Origin: Haloterrigena sp. KLK7
Lineage (GTDB): Archaea > Halobacteriota > Halobacteria > Halobacteriales > Natrialbaceae
Direction of reading: 5' to 3'
Assembly (NCBI RefSeq): GCF_037914945.1
Contig: NZ_CP149787.1
Span: 310,001 to 374,000, forward strand
Length of the DNA: 64,000 nt
This document shows positions 8,061-15,409 of the stretch, one piece after another; the stretch's first letter is position 1; each line of letters opens with the position of its first letter. Both the position numbers and the translations under genes were made by a program. Below the pieces are notes generated by a model that did no database searches, was not told where the DNA came from, and saw nothing but the letters and a program-made list of their open reading frames with translations.

Positions 8061-9032
8061 TTAGCATCCATCTCCGAACGTCCCATTGAGGGCCATCGAG
8101 TGATTGGCATAGTAGGAGTAGAGGTTTTTCGGCGCGACATATCTGCCGCCGTAGTACCCAGCAGGGCCGTTCGACTCGATACGGTTAGTCTCGTGATCCG
8201 TTGTAAATCTCAAATCTTGCCGGTCATAGATGAGCTCGCCATCGAGCCAGTACCGGATGACACCATCGGGGTTTGCCACGCCATCGTCGATCGTATTCAC
8301 ACAGATGTAATACTCGAATTCGTACCACCGACCTGGGACGAGCTCGGCTTGTCGTACGGTGTAGGGATTACTATCGATCAGGTAGTCGTGGTCTTGGTTT
8401 TGATCCATGTGGTAGGTATATGAGAGGAGATGGAACGGACCGTCCGGATCGGTTTCCCGAGTACTGACATAGAGTCGATTGCTCCACCCATTAGTACCAT
8501 CGGGGACCCCACCGCCGGCACTTCCCTCACCGAAGGCCATTGCACAGTTCCAGATCCGACTGTGTGTTCGATCTCCCATCTCCCAGTTCGAGTTCAAAGC
8601 GAGATTGACACGGCCGTTGAGTTCGAGTAGCCCGCCATCGAAGTCGTAGTGCGTACTCAGCCCCCAATGCTGGTCTTCACGAACTCGTAGCTGGAGAGCG
8701 GTATCTCCGTCGTGTGTCGGGCTAGAAACGATTTCGAGGTTATCGCGCTCGCCGTTCGACATCCGATACATGTCCTCCCAGTTGTCGTACTCGCCGTAAT
8801 CGAGATGAACGATGTCGTCCGGCCGGTTACAGCCGCCTCCAGATGCACTGTCTACGTCTGGCGCTGCCGTACCCTCCGCTCCGATTCCCGCCACTCCAAT
8901 CAAACTACTTACACCCAAGAGACTGCCTGTACGTACCACCTGACGACGAGACATACCAGCATCACGTGTCGTCTCGTCTACACCGTTTCTATGATCTTCC
9001 GGGACTGTCCCAGTAGTGTGATCTTTTTTCAT
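8061..9032 (-). CDS. Secreted polysaccharide-lyase-like protein (Tat substrate, concanavalin-like fold)
   Basis: The 323-residue protein has a Tat signal SRRQVVRTGSLLGVSSLIGV at about residues 28-47. The mature part is rich in aromatic residues and shows a pattern of PL14/PL20-type polysaccharide lyases: DYGEYDNWEDMYRMSNG, then HWGLSTHYDFDGG, LLSYTYHMDQN, RWYEFEYYICVN and DGVIRYWLDGELIYDRQDL. These are strands of a beta-jelly roll with the 'lots of W/Y plus DGEL' hallmark. It would cleave or bind an anionic polysaccharide outside the cell. Its base composition is markedly lower in GC than the neighbours. A polysaccharide deacetylase gene lies on the same strand about 380 bp upstream. The assignment to PL14 rather than another concanavalin-like family is a judgement from motifs. 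Confidence 0.65.
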   Translation of the reverse strand: MKKDHTTGTVPEDHRNGVDETTRDAGMSRRQVVRTGSLLGVSSLIGVAGIGAEGTAAPDVDSASGGGCNRPDDIVHLDYGEYDNWEDMYRMSNGERDNLEIVSSPTHDGDTALQLRVREDQHWGLSTHYDFDGGLLELNGRVNLALNSNWEMGDRTHSRIWNCAMAFGEGSAGGGVPDGTNGWSNRLYVSTRETDPDGPFHLLSYTYHMDQNQDHDYLIDSNPYTVRQAELVPGRWYEFEYYICVNTIDDGVANPDGVIRYWLDGELIYDRQDLRFTTDHETNRIESNGPAGYYGGRYVAPKNLYSYYANHSMALNGTFGDGC

Positions 9033-9413
9033 ACGCGCTTGGTGAGATAAGATATTATGAGATAGTAATCCACCAACTATAGCGAAGTAGGTAGTATTTT
9101 ATCGGATAGAATCCTTGTTTATGATATCTATATTACTGATATTAGATGGGTTATGCGATGAGCGGGCGCAAAACCTCGCCGTTTACCGCGGGGAGGATGT
9201 CAACGGTCCCTAGAGGAGTTTCCTAACGGAGTGAGTCCAGGGAGTGTCTTCGTACTCAGCAAGGACTCGCTCGAGTCGGCGTCTCTCAGTCGATCCTCGC
9301 TCGAAGAACGTATTACTAGCTGATAGGTCACAGTAGTTCCCTCTCGAATCGCTATCCAGAAGCGGTCTCTGAGAGTCGGTGAGATCCGGTCTGAAACCGG
9401 GTTTCGAGGCCGA
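9033..9413. other. AT-rich intergenic stretch with insertion-element end remnant
   Basis: About 380 bp without a gene lie between the two secreted proteins. The left 130 bp are very AT-rich and probably hold the promoter of the lyase-like gene. The middle contains the element end described at 9160-9205; the right part shows nothing recognisable. Confidence 0.5.
9160..9205 (+). mobile_element. Right-end remnant of an IS200/IS605-type element
   Basis: The string cgcaaaacctcgccgttta then ccgcggggaggatgtcaac closely resembles the hairpin that closes the right end of haloarchaeal IS200/IS605 elements (CCTCGCCGTTTA / CGGCGGGGAGG). One arm carries a mismatch. No transposase gene lies on either side, so only the end is left. 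This is recognition by eye, without an IS database comparison. Confidence 0.45.
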
Positions 9414-10457
9414 CTAAGAGAGTCTAGTAATCGCATCTCGAAGCGTCAGCACTTCGATGCCGCGATCGTCGATCATTTCGAGCGTGGTACGAATCTCCTC
9501 GGGAGAGACGACATCTTTCTCCGTGTGAGCAGCAAAGATGCCGAGGCTCCCGTTCCGTGCGATTTCGTCGAGATCGTCTTCAATAACGTCTCGAGAGGTC
9601 TCCTCGATGAAATAGCCACGCTTGGTCTCGAAGGGGTCAAAGTCAATCGGTGAGTTGACACGTCCTCTGGTCACATAGGCGTTAGCAACACCGATATAGT
9701 ATTGTTTAGCGTGTCGGCGAACCCATTCGCCAAATGCATCGTACGGCGCGATCAAGGTATCGACAGTGAATCCCTCCTCTTCGAGAATAGCCTTCGAGTC
9801 ACCGAGAAAGTGGTTCATTTCGCTGCTGGTATAGCGTTCGACGGTCGACTCAGCGTCGAACGATTGGTTGATCTCCTCATCGAGTTGAATATAGGATCCG
9901 GTACCGTCCGTTCCACCGCCGAGAACGGTACGAGTAACCGATTTCTCTCCGTCCGTGATCTCGAGTGATTTCTCAGCGGGGTCAGCATGAGTAGTTCGAG
10001 TCGGATAGATCCGGTCATCTCCGGGAACGATATCCTCAGTGAGGCGGGCTTGATCGAGATCAGCGTGACTGGTCGTATGAGATGCAATCTCCCAACCGTG
10101 ACTCTGGAGAATACTGAGTTGATCGACGTTCATCCATCGTACTCCGTCGTCTCGATCTCGGGTCAGTGAATCTGTAACGACGCCAATCGTTGCAGGAGCG
10201 TCAAACTCCTGATGAACCGGAAATGCTTGCGTATAGTCCTGGAGAGGCGCATCATCATAGGTGATCACCACGGCACCGTTCTCACCGTGCCTACTGAACT
10301 GATCCTGATCGGAGGGCTCAGACGCCGTATCACTCGAGTCGTCGTCCTTACTCTCAGCGTTTGTCCCGGATTCGACGTCGAATCCGGACCGAGAACACCC
10401 TGCCATGAGCGCGGAGAATGATACCCCTGTAGCAGCGATGAATTTACGTCGGTCCAT
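9414..10457 (-). CDS. Polysaccharide deacetylase lipoprotein (NodB-like)
   Basis: This 347-residue exported lipoprotein starts MDRRKFIAATGVSFSALMAG with a lipobox cysteine at residue 21, followed by an acidic Ser/Asp linker. The NodB catalytic motifs are visible: VVITYDDAP (Asp68, Asp69; motif 1) and ASHTTSHADL (His127, His131; motif 2, H-x3-H). The late motifs APYDAFG and GIFAAHTEKD fit motifs 3 and 5. Between motifs 2 and 3 sits an insertion of about 90 residues (GDDRIYPTRTTHADPAEKSL onward) that looks like a separate beta-rich module. It should remove acetyl groups from an extracellular polysaccharide. Codon use is lower in GC than in flanking chromosomal genes, as for the lyase-like gene next to it, which suggests that both came with one islet. 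Confidence 0.85.
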   Translation of the reverse strand: MDRRKFIAATGVSFSALMAGCSRSGFDVESGTNAESKDDDSSDTASEPSDQDQFSRHGENGAVVITYDDAPLQDYTQAFPVHQEFDAPATIGVVTDSLTRDRDDGVRWMNVDQLSILQSHGWEIASHTTSHADLDQARLTEDIVPGDDRIYPTRTTHADPAEKSLEITDGEKSVTRTVLGGGTDGTGSYIQLDEEINQSFDAESTVERYTSSEMNHFLGDSKAILEEEGFTVDTLIAPYDAFGEWVRRHAKQYYIGVANAYVTRGRVNSPIDFDPFETKRGYFIEETSRDVIEDDLDEIARNGSLGIFAAHTEKDVVSPEEIRTTLEMIDDRGIEVLTLRDAITRLS

Positions 10458-11085
10458 ATTTTAAATAAAGTGCGTGCCGTATTTCAATGTGGTATGCAAT
10501 ATAAGCGATCCTCCCCTGTTCATGTCATTCGATTAGAGTTAGATCACATATATCTTCTGGAATCTCCAGGCCAGTTTTTTAGTTTATACAATATACTAGT
10601 GATATAAGATATTGTATTAAGTCCTGAGAGGGTGTAACTCGAGGGATCCTCCTTCAGCGAAACTACTTCTGGAAACTGAGTTTCAATAGGATCCTCTCCA
10701 CGAAAACGCGAAGAACGGTGTGTGCCGATCGATATTCGGCGGGACTGGCATGTGACCGGGAGGACTGCAGGACGGATCGGTCGAGTCACCGTCGTTGATT
10801 CGCCCGAGCATCGCTGGACGTCCGAGACACCCAGTCTCGCCAGCGTCGCGACCTCGGTCGATGATCGGTCGCAGGTATTCCCCCTCGTCGCGCTTGAAGC
10901 CCGCAGGAACGTGACCGACCATTTTCCTTCGCGGTGTGCACGTCACTGTCCGGTCTCTCTGAACAGCAGTCGAGCGTGACTCCCTCGAACCGCACCGAAC
11001 GCCCGACGCCGACCGTTCCGAGAGCGGTCGCTTCGTATCCGCACCGTCGACAATGCGACGCGAACACGCTCCCTGTAGCGACGAT
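10458..11085. other. Islet right flank, no intact gene
   Basis: The left 200 bp are AT-rich (around 10480-10620, with ttagatcacatatatc and tatacaatatactagtgata) and probably carry the promoter of the deacetylase gene. The right 400 bp return to high GC and hold only broken reading frames, one of which resembles a zinc-ribbon protein (see 10786-11067). Confidence 0.45.
10786..11067 (-). pseudogene. Degraded small zinc-ribbon-like ORF
   Basis: Read leftwards from 11067 the frame gives MFASHCRRCGYEATALGTVG and then VTLDCCSERPDSDVHT. This resembles small haloarchaeal zinc-finger proteins that carry two CPxCG-like knuckles, but the second knuckle is damaged (DCCSERP). A neighbouring frame (10946 leftwards) reads MVGHVPAGFKRDEGEYLRPI, which looks more protein-like than the in-frame continuation and suggests a frameshift. 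It lies at the right edge of the islet. No function can be assigned and it may be chance coding. Confidence 0.25.
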
Positions 11086-11089
11086 TCGG

Positions 11090-11166
11090 AGTGATCCGAG
11101 CGGCGTTGGGCGCTATCCTCGACCGCCCCGAGCGCCTCTCCGCGGACGAACGGGAGGCGTCGAGGC
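11090..11166 (+). pseudogene. Fragment of the zinc-finger membrane protein gene (DUF7410-like)
   Basis: The frame ILDRPERLSADEREASRR aligns with FDHPDRLSDRERAAFERAY of the intact gene at 7403-7756. The zinc-finger part before it and the membrane helix after it are missing, and the fragment runs straight into the convergent DUF7111-like gene. It is the right-hand counterpart of the fragment at 7760-7855 and helps define the duplicated borders of the islet. Confidence 0.6.
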
Positions 11167-11168
11167 GA

Positions 11169-11480
11169 TCACATCCCCATGTCCTCGGCCGCCGCCGGCA
11201 CCGGCAGCTCGTGGGGCGAGACGCCGAGCAGCTCCGCGGCGTGGTCTAAGGCCATGTCGAACCCGTAGTAGCGCTCGAGTTCGTCGCCGTCGACCGTCGG
11301 TCGCACCTTCAGCATGGCGTACCCCTCGATGTTCTGGGCGATCGCGGCGGTCGTCCCGACCAGGGCCGTCCCGGCGTCGTCGGTGACCTCGAACGCGATG
11401 CGGCGTTCCGACTCGGTCTCCGTGTACGTCGCCCTGATACCGTTTTCCGCGGCCGTCCGATCGTCGGTATCGTCGGTCAT
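11169..11480 (-). CDS. DUF7111-like conserved haloarchaeal protein
   Basis: The 103-residue protein starts at the ATG at 11478-11480 (MTDDTDDRTAAENGIRATYT). It contains a conserved core AAIAQNIEGYAMLKVRPTVD and a C-terminal GFDMALDHAAELLGVSPHEL ending in DMGM. The sequence is characteristic of a Halobacteria-only family, which I believe is DUF7111; its function is unknown. There is no signal or membrane segment, so it is probably cytoplasmic. A 28-codon fragment of a second copy lies at 7760-7855. Some 129 bp separate it from the divergent DUF3267 gene. Confidence 0.75.
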   Translation of the reverse strand: MTDDTDDRTAAENGIRATYTETESERRIAFEVTDDAGTALVGTTAAIAQNIEGYAMLKVRPTVDGDELERYYGFDMALDHAAELLGVSPHELPVPAAAEDMGM

Positions 11481-11609
11481 GGCCGATACTCGCGGGTCGA
11501 GGACCGGGAAGCTATCGGTTTCCCTCGCGGTCGCGCGCAAAACAGGACGTCGAATCGCTCGAGCGCGGGAACCGGTACCGATTTTTCGGTCCCGCGAGAG
11601 GATTCGGTC

Positions 11610-12539
11610 GTGAACCGGACGGAGCCTCGCAGGTCCCCGCAGCTGATCGCGACGTTCCGACGCACGCGGGCGGTCGCAGTCCAGTGGATCGTCGTCTCCG
11701 CGGTCGGTTTTTTCGGCTTCGCCTACCTGTTCGGCCGCGTCCGCGCGGCGATTCTCGGGACGTCCCTCGAGCCGATCGTCGTGCCGGTGTTCGCACCGCC
11801 GGACGCGCTGCTCTGGCTCGTCGCCTCGGTCGGCCTCGTCGCGCTCGTCGTGGTGCCCCACGAACTGCTCCACGGCGTCTTCATGGCCCGCTACGGCGGC
11901 GACGTCGGATACGGGATCGGCGTCTCCTACTTCGTCCTGCCGTACGCGTACGCGAAGACGGAGGGCGCGAGCTACGCGCGCGATCAGTTGCTCGTCGCCC
12001 TGTTGGCCCCGTTCGTCGGCATCACGGCCGTCGGGCTAGCGGCGATGTTCGTTTACCCGTCGCCGCTGGTGATCGTCCCGCTCGCGGCCAACGCCGCCGG
12101 CTCGATCGGCGACCTCTGGATGGCCGGCGTCCTCCTGCAGTACCCCGCGGACGTCCGCGTCGGCCCGCTCCCCGACGGCGACGCGCAGGGCTTCGGCGTC
12201 TACGGCTCGCGTTCGAACGCCGGCAGCGTCGGTCGCCGGCCGGGGATGCGGTTCCTGTCGCGGCTCGTCGCCGGTGCCGTCGGGACGCTGGCGCTGCTGG
12301 CGACCGCGCTCGTCGCGACGGTGTTCGGCTCGCTCGTCGTCGGCTCCGGGACCGTCGTGATCGGCGAGCCCGGCAGCCAGTGGTTCCTCTTTCGCCACGA
12401 ACTCGATTCCCGCGCCGGAGCGGTCCTCCTCGAGATCGGCGCCGTCGCGGCGGTCGCCCTCGCGGCCGTCGGCGGGCTCGCGTGGGCGGGGCTCCGGGAA
12501 GGCTATCGCGCGGTCGCGGCCGATCGGTCCGAGCGATGA
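11610..12539 (+). CDS. DUF3267 membrane metalloprotease-like protein
   Basis: This 309-residue polytopic protein begins at a GTG (VNRTEPRRSPQLIATFRR). It has six or so membrane helices, and within the third lies VVPHELLHGVFMARYGGD, an HExxH-like zinc motif in the form H-E-L-L-H. The later segment NAAGSIGDLWMAGVLL occupies the place where DUF3267 and site-2-protease-like families provide a third zinc ligand (Asp). Such proteins are predicted intramembrane metallopeptidases. The C-terminus (GLREGYRAVAADRSER) is cytoplasmic and charged. A PadR-type regulator follows 50 bp downstream on the same strand and may be co-transcribed. No substrate can be inferred. Confidence 0.82.
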   Translation: MNRTEPRRSPQLIATFRRTRAVAVQWIVVSAVGFFGFAYLFGRVRAAILGTSLEPIVVPVFAPPDALLWLVASVGLVALVVVPHELLHGVFMARYGGDVGYGIGVSYFVLPYAYAKTEGASYARDQLLVALLAPFVGITAVGLAAMFVYPSPLVIVPLAANAAGSIGDLWMAGVLLQYPADVRVGPLPDGDAQGFGVYGSRSNAGSVGRRPGMRFLSRLVAGAVGTLALLATALVATVFGSLVVGSGTVVIGEPGSQWFLFRHELDSRAGAVLLEIGAVAAVALAAVGGLAWAGLREGYRAVAADRSER

Positions 12540-12589
12540 GTCGCCCGCGAACCGTAACGTTCGAGCGGTCGCGCCGCGGGAACCGGAAC

Positions 12590-12889
12590 ATGACCAAGTG
12601 GCTCCGAAGCGGTCGCCGCCGCGACATCTGTTTCCTGCTGGCCGCCGCCGAGGACGGCGAACTCCGCGGCCAGCAGCTGAAATCGCGACTCGAGTCCCAC
12701 TACGACGACCACCTCGATCCGCAGTCGTTCTACGGCTCGCTGTCGGCGCTCGAGGACGCGGGGTTCGTCGAGAAGCGAACCGAGGGGCTGTACGACGTCT
12801 ACGCGTTCACCGAGGCCGGCGAGCGACGGGTCCGAGAGCACTACGACTGGGTGCGGGAGTGTCTCGAGGGCGACTCGGGACCCGAATAG
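12590..12889 (+). CDS. PadR family transcriptional regulator
   Basis: The 99-residue winged-helix protein starts at ATG 12590 (MTKWLRSGRRRDICFLLAAA). The PadR core is visible: ELRGQQLKSRLESHYDDHLD as the first helices with the HTH, SFYGSLSALEDAGFVEKRTE as recognition helix and wing start, and LYDVYAFTEAGERRVREHYD as the wing and dimerisation region. Its length fits minimal PadR proteins lacking the long C-terminal coiled coil. Such regulators bind palindromic sites near their own or neighbouring genes; the adjacent DUF3267 gene is a possible target. It could be regulated by a small ligand, which is unknown. Confidence 0.85.
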   Translation: MTKWLRSGRRRDICFLLAAAEDGELRGQQLKSRLESHYDDHLDPQSFYGSLSALEDAGFVEKRTEGLYDVYAFTEAGERRVREHYDWVRECLEGDSGPE

Positions 12890-13425
12890 GCCGCCTCGGA
12901 GGTCCCGGGCGGAGAACCGCGCACCGCTGTCGCGTCCCGTGAAGCGATACCGTCGACTCGTCGCGAAGCGGTCGTCGTTCCCCGCGGATCTGACTGCCGT
13001 GCCGAGTACTGTCGGCGGATTCGATTCCGTCGTTCGTCCCGCAGTGCCACTGGATACCGACTGCTGCGGTGGGGATTCGCCGACCGGCGATTGCCGCCGA
13101 GACGATCGTCCGAGAGCCGTCGTTATCGACCCCTTCATTTCAGTGTCCGTGACTGCGTAAAACCTATCTTGTAAATCAAATCTAAGCTAGATTTAATTCA
13201 CCTAGTCCGAAGTATAGACTCTGTGGGAAAAACAGGTAAGGCGAACTGATCCGTCGGATCGGCCTTCAACGGGTTTCTCTGATACTGTAGCGGCGGTAGT
13301 CAATTCATTAGAAATCACGGACCTCGATCGATATACTAGATTCAGCACTGGATCAGTGTCTGAATATTTTTACTAATTCGTAGAGAAGGTTTATGGTTCG
13401 GTAGAATACTCCGCCAAATACTGAA
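12890..13425. other. Intergenic region
   Basis: The first 260 bp are GC-rich without a convincing gene. From about 13140 the DNA turns AT-rich (aaatcaaatctaagctag, atttttactaattcg), which is probably the promoter and leader region of the membrane regulator at 13426. Confidence 0.5.
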
Positions 13426-14073
13426 ATGGTCCGAAACCCAGGCCGTCACTCCCTCCCTTCGGTCGATCGCTCCGGCGGTTCGCAGCCCGACGAGCCCTGC
13501 GACCTCTCCCAGGACGAGATCTTCCATATCCTCCAGACGAATCGCAGACGGGACGTCATCGTCTATCTGTTGGACAAAGAGGATCCCATCAAGATGCGCG
13601 ATATCGCCGAGATCGTCGCGGCGAAAGAGAACGAGACGACCGTCGCGAACCTGACGTCCGCCCAGCGCCAGCGTGTCTACATTCCGCTGTACCAGAATCA
13701 CCTCCCGAAACTGGACGAGGAGGGGATCATCGAGTACGACAAACCTCGCGGAATCGTCCGACCGACCGATCGGTTGGAAATCTTTCGCCCGTATCTCGAC
13801 GCAGCGAACCCGAACGACAGATCCGACCGACCGGACGCTGAGCCCGATCGGTTCCCGAACGCGCGTGCCATGGACGACGCTGCTACCGACTACTACGTCG
13901 CGGCGGTCGGCGTGAGCGCCGGTCTGCTAACGGCCTCCGCGTCCGGCCTGCTTCCGATCCCCGGACTGGCTCTCGCGACGATAACCAACGCGCTGTTCGT
14001 ACTGGCTATCATCGCAGCGAATCGCTCCGTCTCACTCGCAGACGGCACCGAGGACGAGGCTCGTCCGCTCTAG
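13426..14073 (+). CDS. Membrane-anchored HTH regulator (DUF7344-like)
   Basis: The 215-residue protein combines an N-terminal winged-helix domain (DEIFHILQTNRRRDVIVYLL, MRDIAEIVAAKENETTV, RQRVYIPLYQNHLPKLDEEG, IIEYDKPRGIVRPT) with two C-terminal membrane helices (about 160-180 and 182-198). This architecture is the haloarchaeal family I know as DUF7344. It should bind DNA from the membrane and may respond to envelope signals. The closest relative in the window is at 60473-61081, with the same RQRVYIPLYQxHLxKLDExG core. Its upstream region is AT-rich. No adjacent target gene stands out; the next gene is convergent. Confidence 0.75.
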   Translation: MVRNPGRHSLPSVDRSGGSQPDEPCDLSQDEIFHILQTNRRRDVIVYLLDKEDPIKMRDIAEIVAAKENETTVANLTSAQRQRVYIPLYQNHLPKLDEEGIIEYDKPRGIVRPTDRLEIFRPYLDAANPNDRSDRPDAEPDRFPNARAMDDAATDYYVAAVGVSAGLLTASASGLLPIPGLALATITNALFVLAIIAANRSVSLADGTEDEARPL

Positions 14074-14106
14074 TACCCACCGAGGGTGATCCGGGACGCT
14101 CGAGCG

Positions 14107-15252
14107 TTACTCCTCGAGCAACTGGTCGCCGATCGTGTTCCGCAGCACCTCACTGGTGCCCTCGTAGATCTCGTTGAGTTTGGCGTCGCGGTAGAACCGC
14201 TGGGCGGCGAAGTCCTTGGTATAGCCGTAGCCGCCGTGGATCTGGATGCCCTCGTTTGCCACCTCGCGGCTCACCTCGGAGGCGTACAGTTTGGCCTGCG
14301 AGGCGTCCTTGATGTAGTTCTCGTCGCGGATCTTCTTGTCTGCGGCCTTGTGCATGAGCATCTTGGCGGCCTGAATCTTCGTGTCCATGTCGGCCAGCTT
14401 GTGCTTGATCGACTGGAACTCGCCGATCGGCTGGCCGAACTGCTCGCGCTCGTTGGCGTAGTCGCGGGCCTCCTCGAAGGCCGCGCGGGCGATGCCGACG
14501 CCGCGGGCGGCGATGGTGATCCGGCCGCCGTTGAGCGTCTTCAGCGCGTGGACGAAGCCCTCGCCCTCCTCGCCGAGCCGTCGTGATTCGGGAATGCGCA
14601 ACTCGTCGAAGCGAAGTTCGGCGGTCGGACAGCCCTTGTCGCCGAGCTTCTCCTCCGTGCCCTCGACGATGAAGCCGTCGTCCTCTTCGGGACGGACGAT
14701 GAAGGACGAGATACCCTTGTTGCCCGCGTCGGGATCGGTCTTCGCGAAGAGGGTGACCGTATCCGCGACGGAGCCGTTGGAGATCCAGAGCTTGCCGCCG
14801 TCGATCACGTACTCGTCGCCCTCTTTCTCCGCCCGCGTCTCCATTGCGGGAACGTCGCTTCCGGCCCCCGCCTCCGAGAGCGCGAACGCGCCGATGTCCC
14901 GCCCCTCCGCGAGCGGCGTCAGATACTCCTCCTTCTGGGACTCGTCGCCGAACTCGTAGAGCATGTTCCCCGCCAGCGACGTGTGGGCGGCGACGATCGT
15001 CCCGAGGCCGCCCGAACCCCGCGAGATCTCCTCGAGGCCGATCGCGTAGGAGTGGTAGTCCAGCCCGGCGCCGCCGTACTCTTCGGGGAACGGCATCCCC
15101 ATCAGCCCGAGCTCGGCCATCTCGCTGACGAGATCGGCGGGGAACTCGTCCTCGTGGTCGATCTCGTCGGCGATGGGAACGACCTCCTCGTCGACGAACT
15201 CCGACACCATGTCGCGAATCTGTTGCTGCTCGGCTGAGAGCGCAAAGTCCAT
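14107..15252 (-). CDS. Acyl-CoA dehydrogenase
   Basis: This 381-residue flavoprotein catalyses the first, FAD-dependent step of fatty-acid beta-oxidation, passing electrons to ETF. It shows the family order: N-terminal helical domain (MDFALSAEQQQIRDMVSEFV), the middle beta domain with FALSEAGAGSDVPAMETRAE and GGKLWISNG, and the C-terminal domain with REQFGQPIGEFQSIKHKLAD, QIHGGYGYTKDF and the catalytic base in NEIYEGTSEVLRNTI (Glu of YEG). Its length is typical of the short/medium-chain type. An acyl-CoA ligase lies just upstream on the same strand, and the two genes share a string (TCACTCTTTC on the plus strand) about 30 bp before their start codons. Confidence 0.95.
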   Translation of the reverse strand: MDFALSAEQQQIRDMVSEFVDEEVVPIADEIDHEDEFPADLVSEMAELGLMGMPFPEEYGGAGLDYHSYAIGLEEISRGSGGLGTIVAAHTSLAGNMLYEFGDESQKEEYLTPLAEGRDIGAFALSEAGAGSDVPAMETRAEKEGDEYVIDGGKLWISNGSVADTVTLFAKTDPDAGNKGISSFIVRPEEDDGFIVEGTEEKLGDKGCPTAELRFDELRIPESRRLGEEGEGFVHALKTLNGGRITIAARGVGIARAAFEEARDYANEREQFGQPIGEFQSIKHKLADMDTKIQAAKMLMHKAADKKIRDENYIKDASQAKLYASEVSREVANEGIQIHGGYGYTKDFAAQRFYRDAKLNEIYEGTSEVLRNTIGDQLLEE

Positions 15253-15284
15253 AAACGATTATACGATTCCGTTCCCTTTATTGT

Positions 15285-15294
15285 TCACTCTTTC
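15285..15294 (-). promoter_or_regulatory. Shared upstream element of fatty-acid genes (copy 1)
   Basis: On the coding strand the string GAAAGAGTGA is followed by acaataaagg and ends 32 bp before the acyl-CoA dehydrogenase ATG. The same ten bases end 29 bp before the ATG of the acyl-CoA ligase at 17062. An ATTGTTC or GAACAAT half-site lies next to both copies. It could be an operator or a promoter element. Confidence 0.4.
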
Positions 15295-15409
15295 GTCTCG
15301 GGTGTGGACCAGTAGCACCCTCGGTGCCAGCAAAACGGGCTCTCGTCCGCGTGGTCGGTCGATGGTCGCGGTCTCCGCGTCTCGACGACCGAATCGGATC
15401 GCGGTCGTT

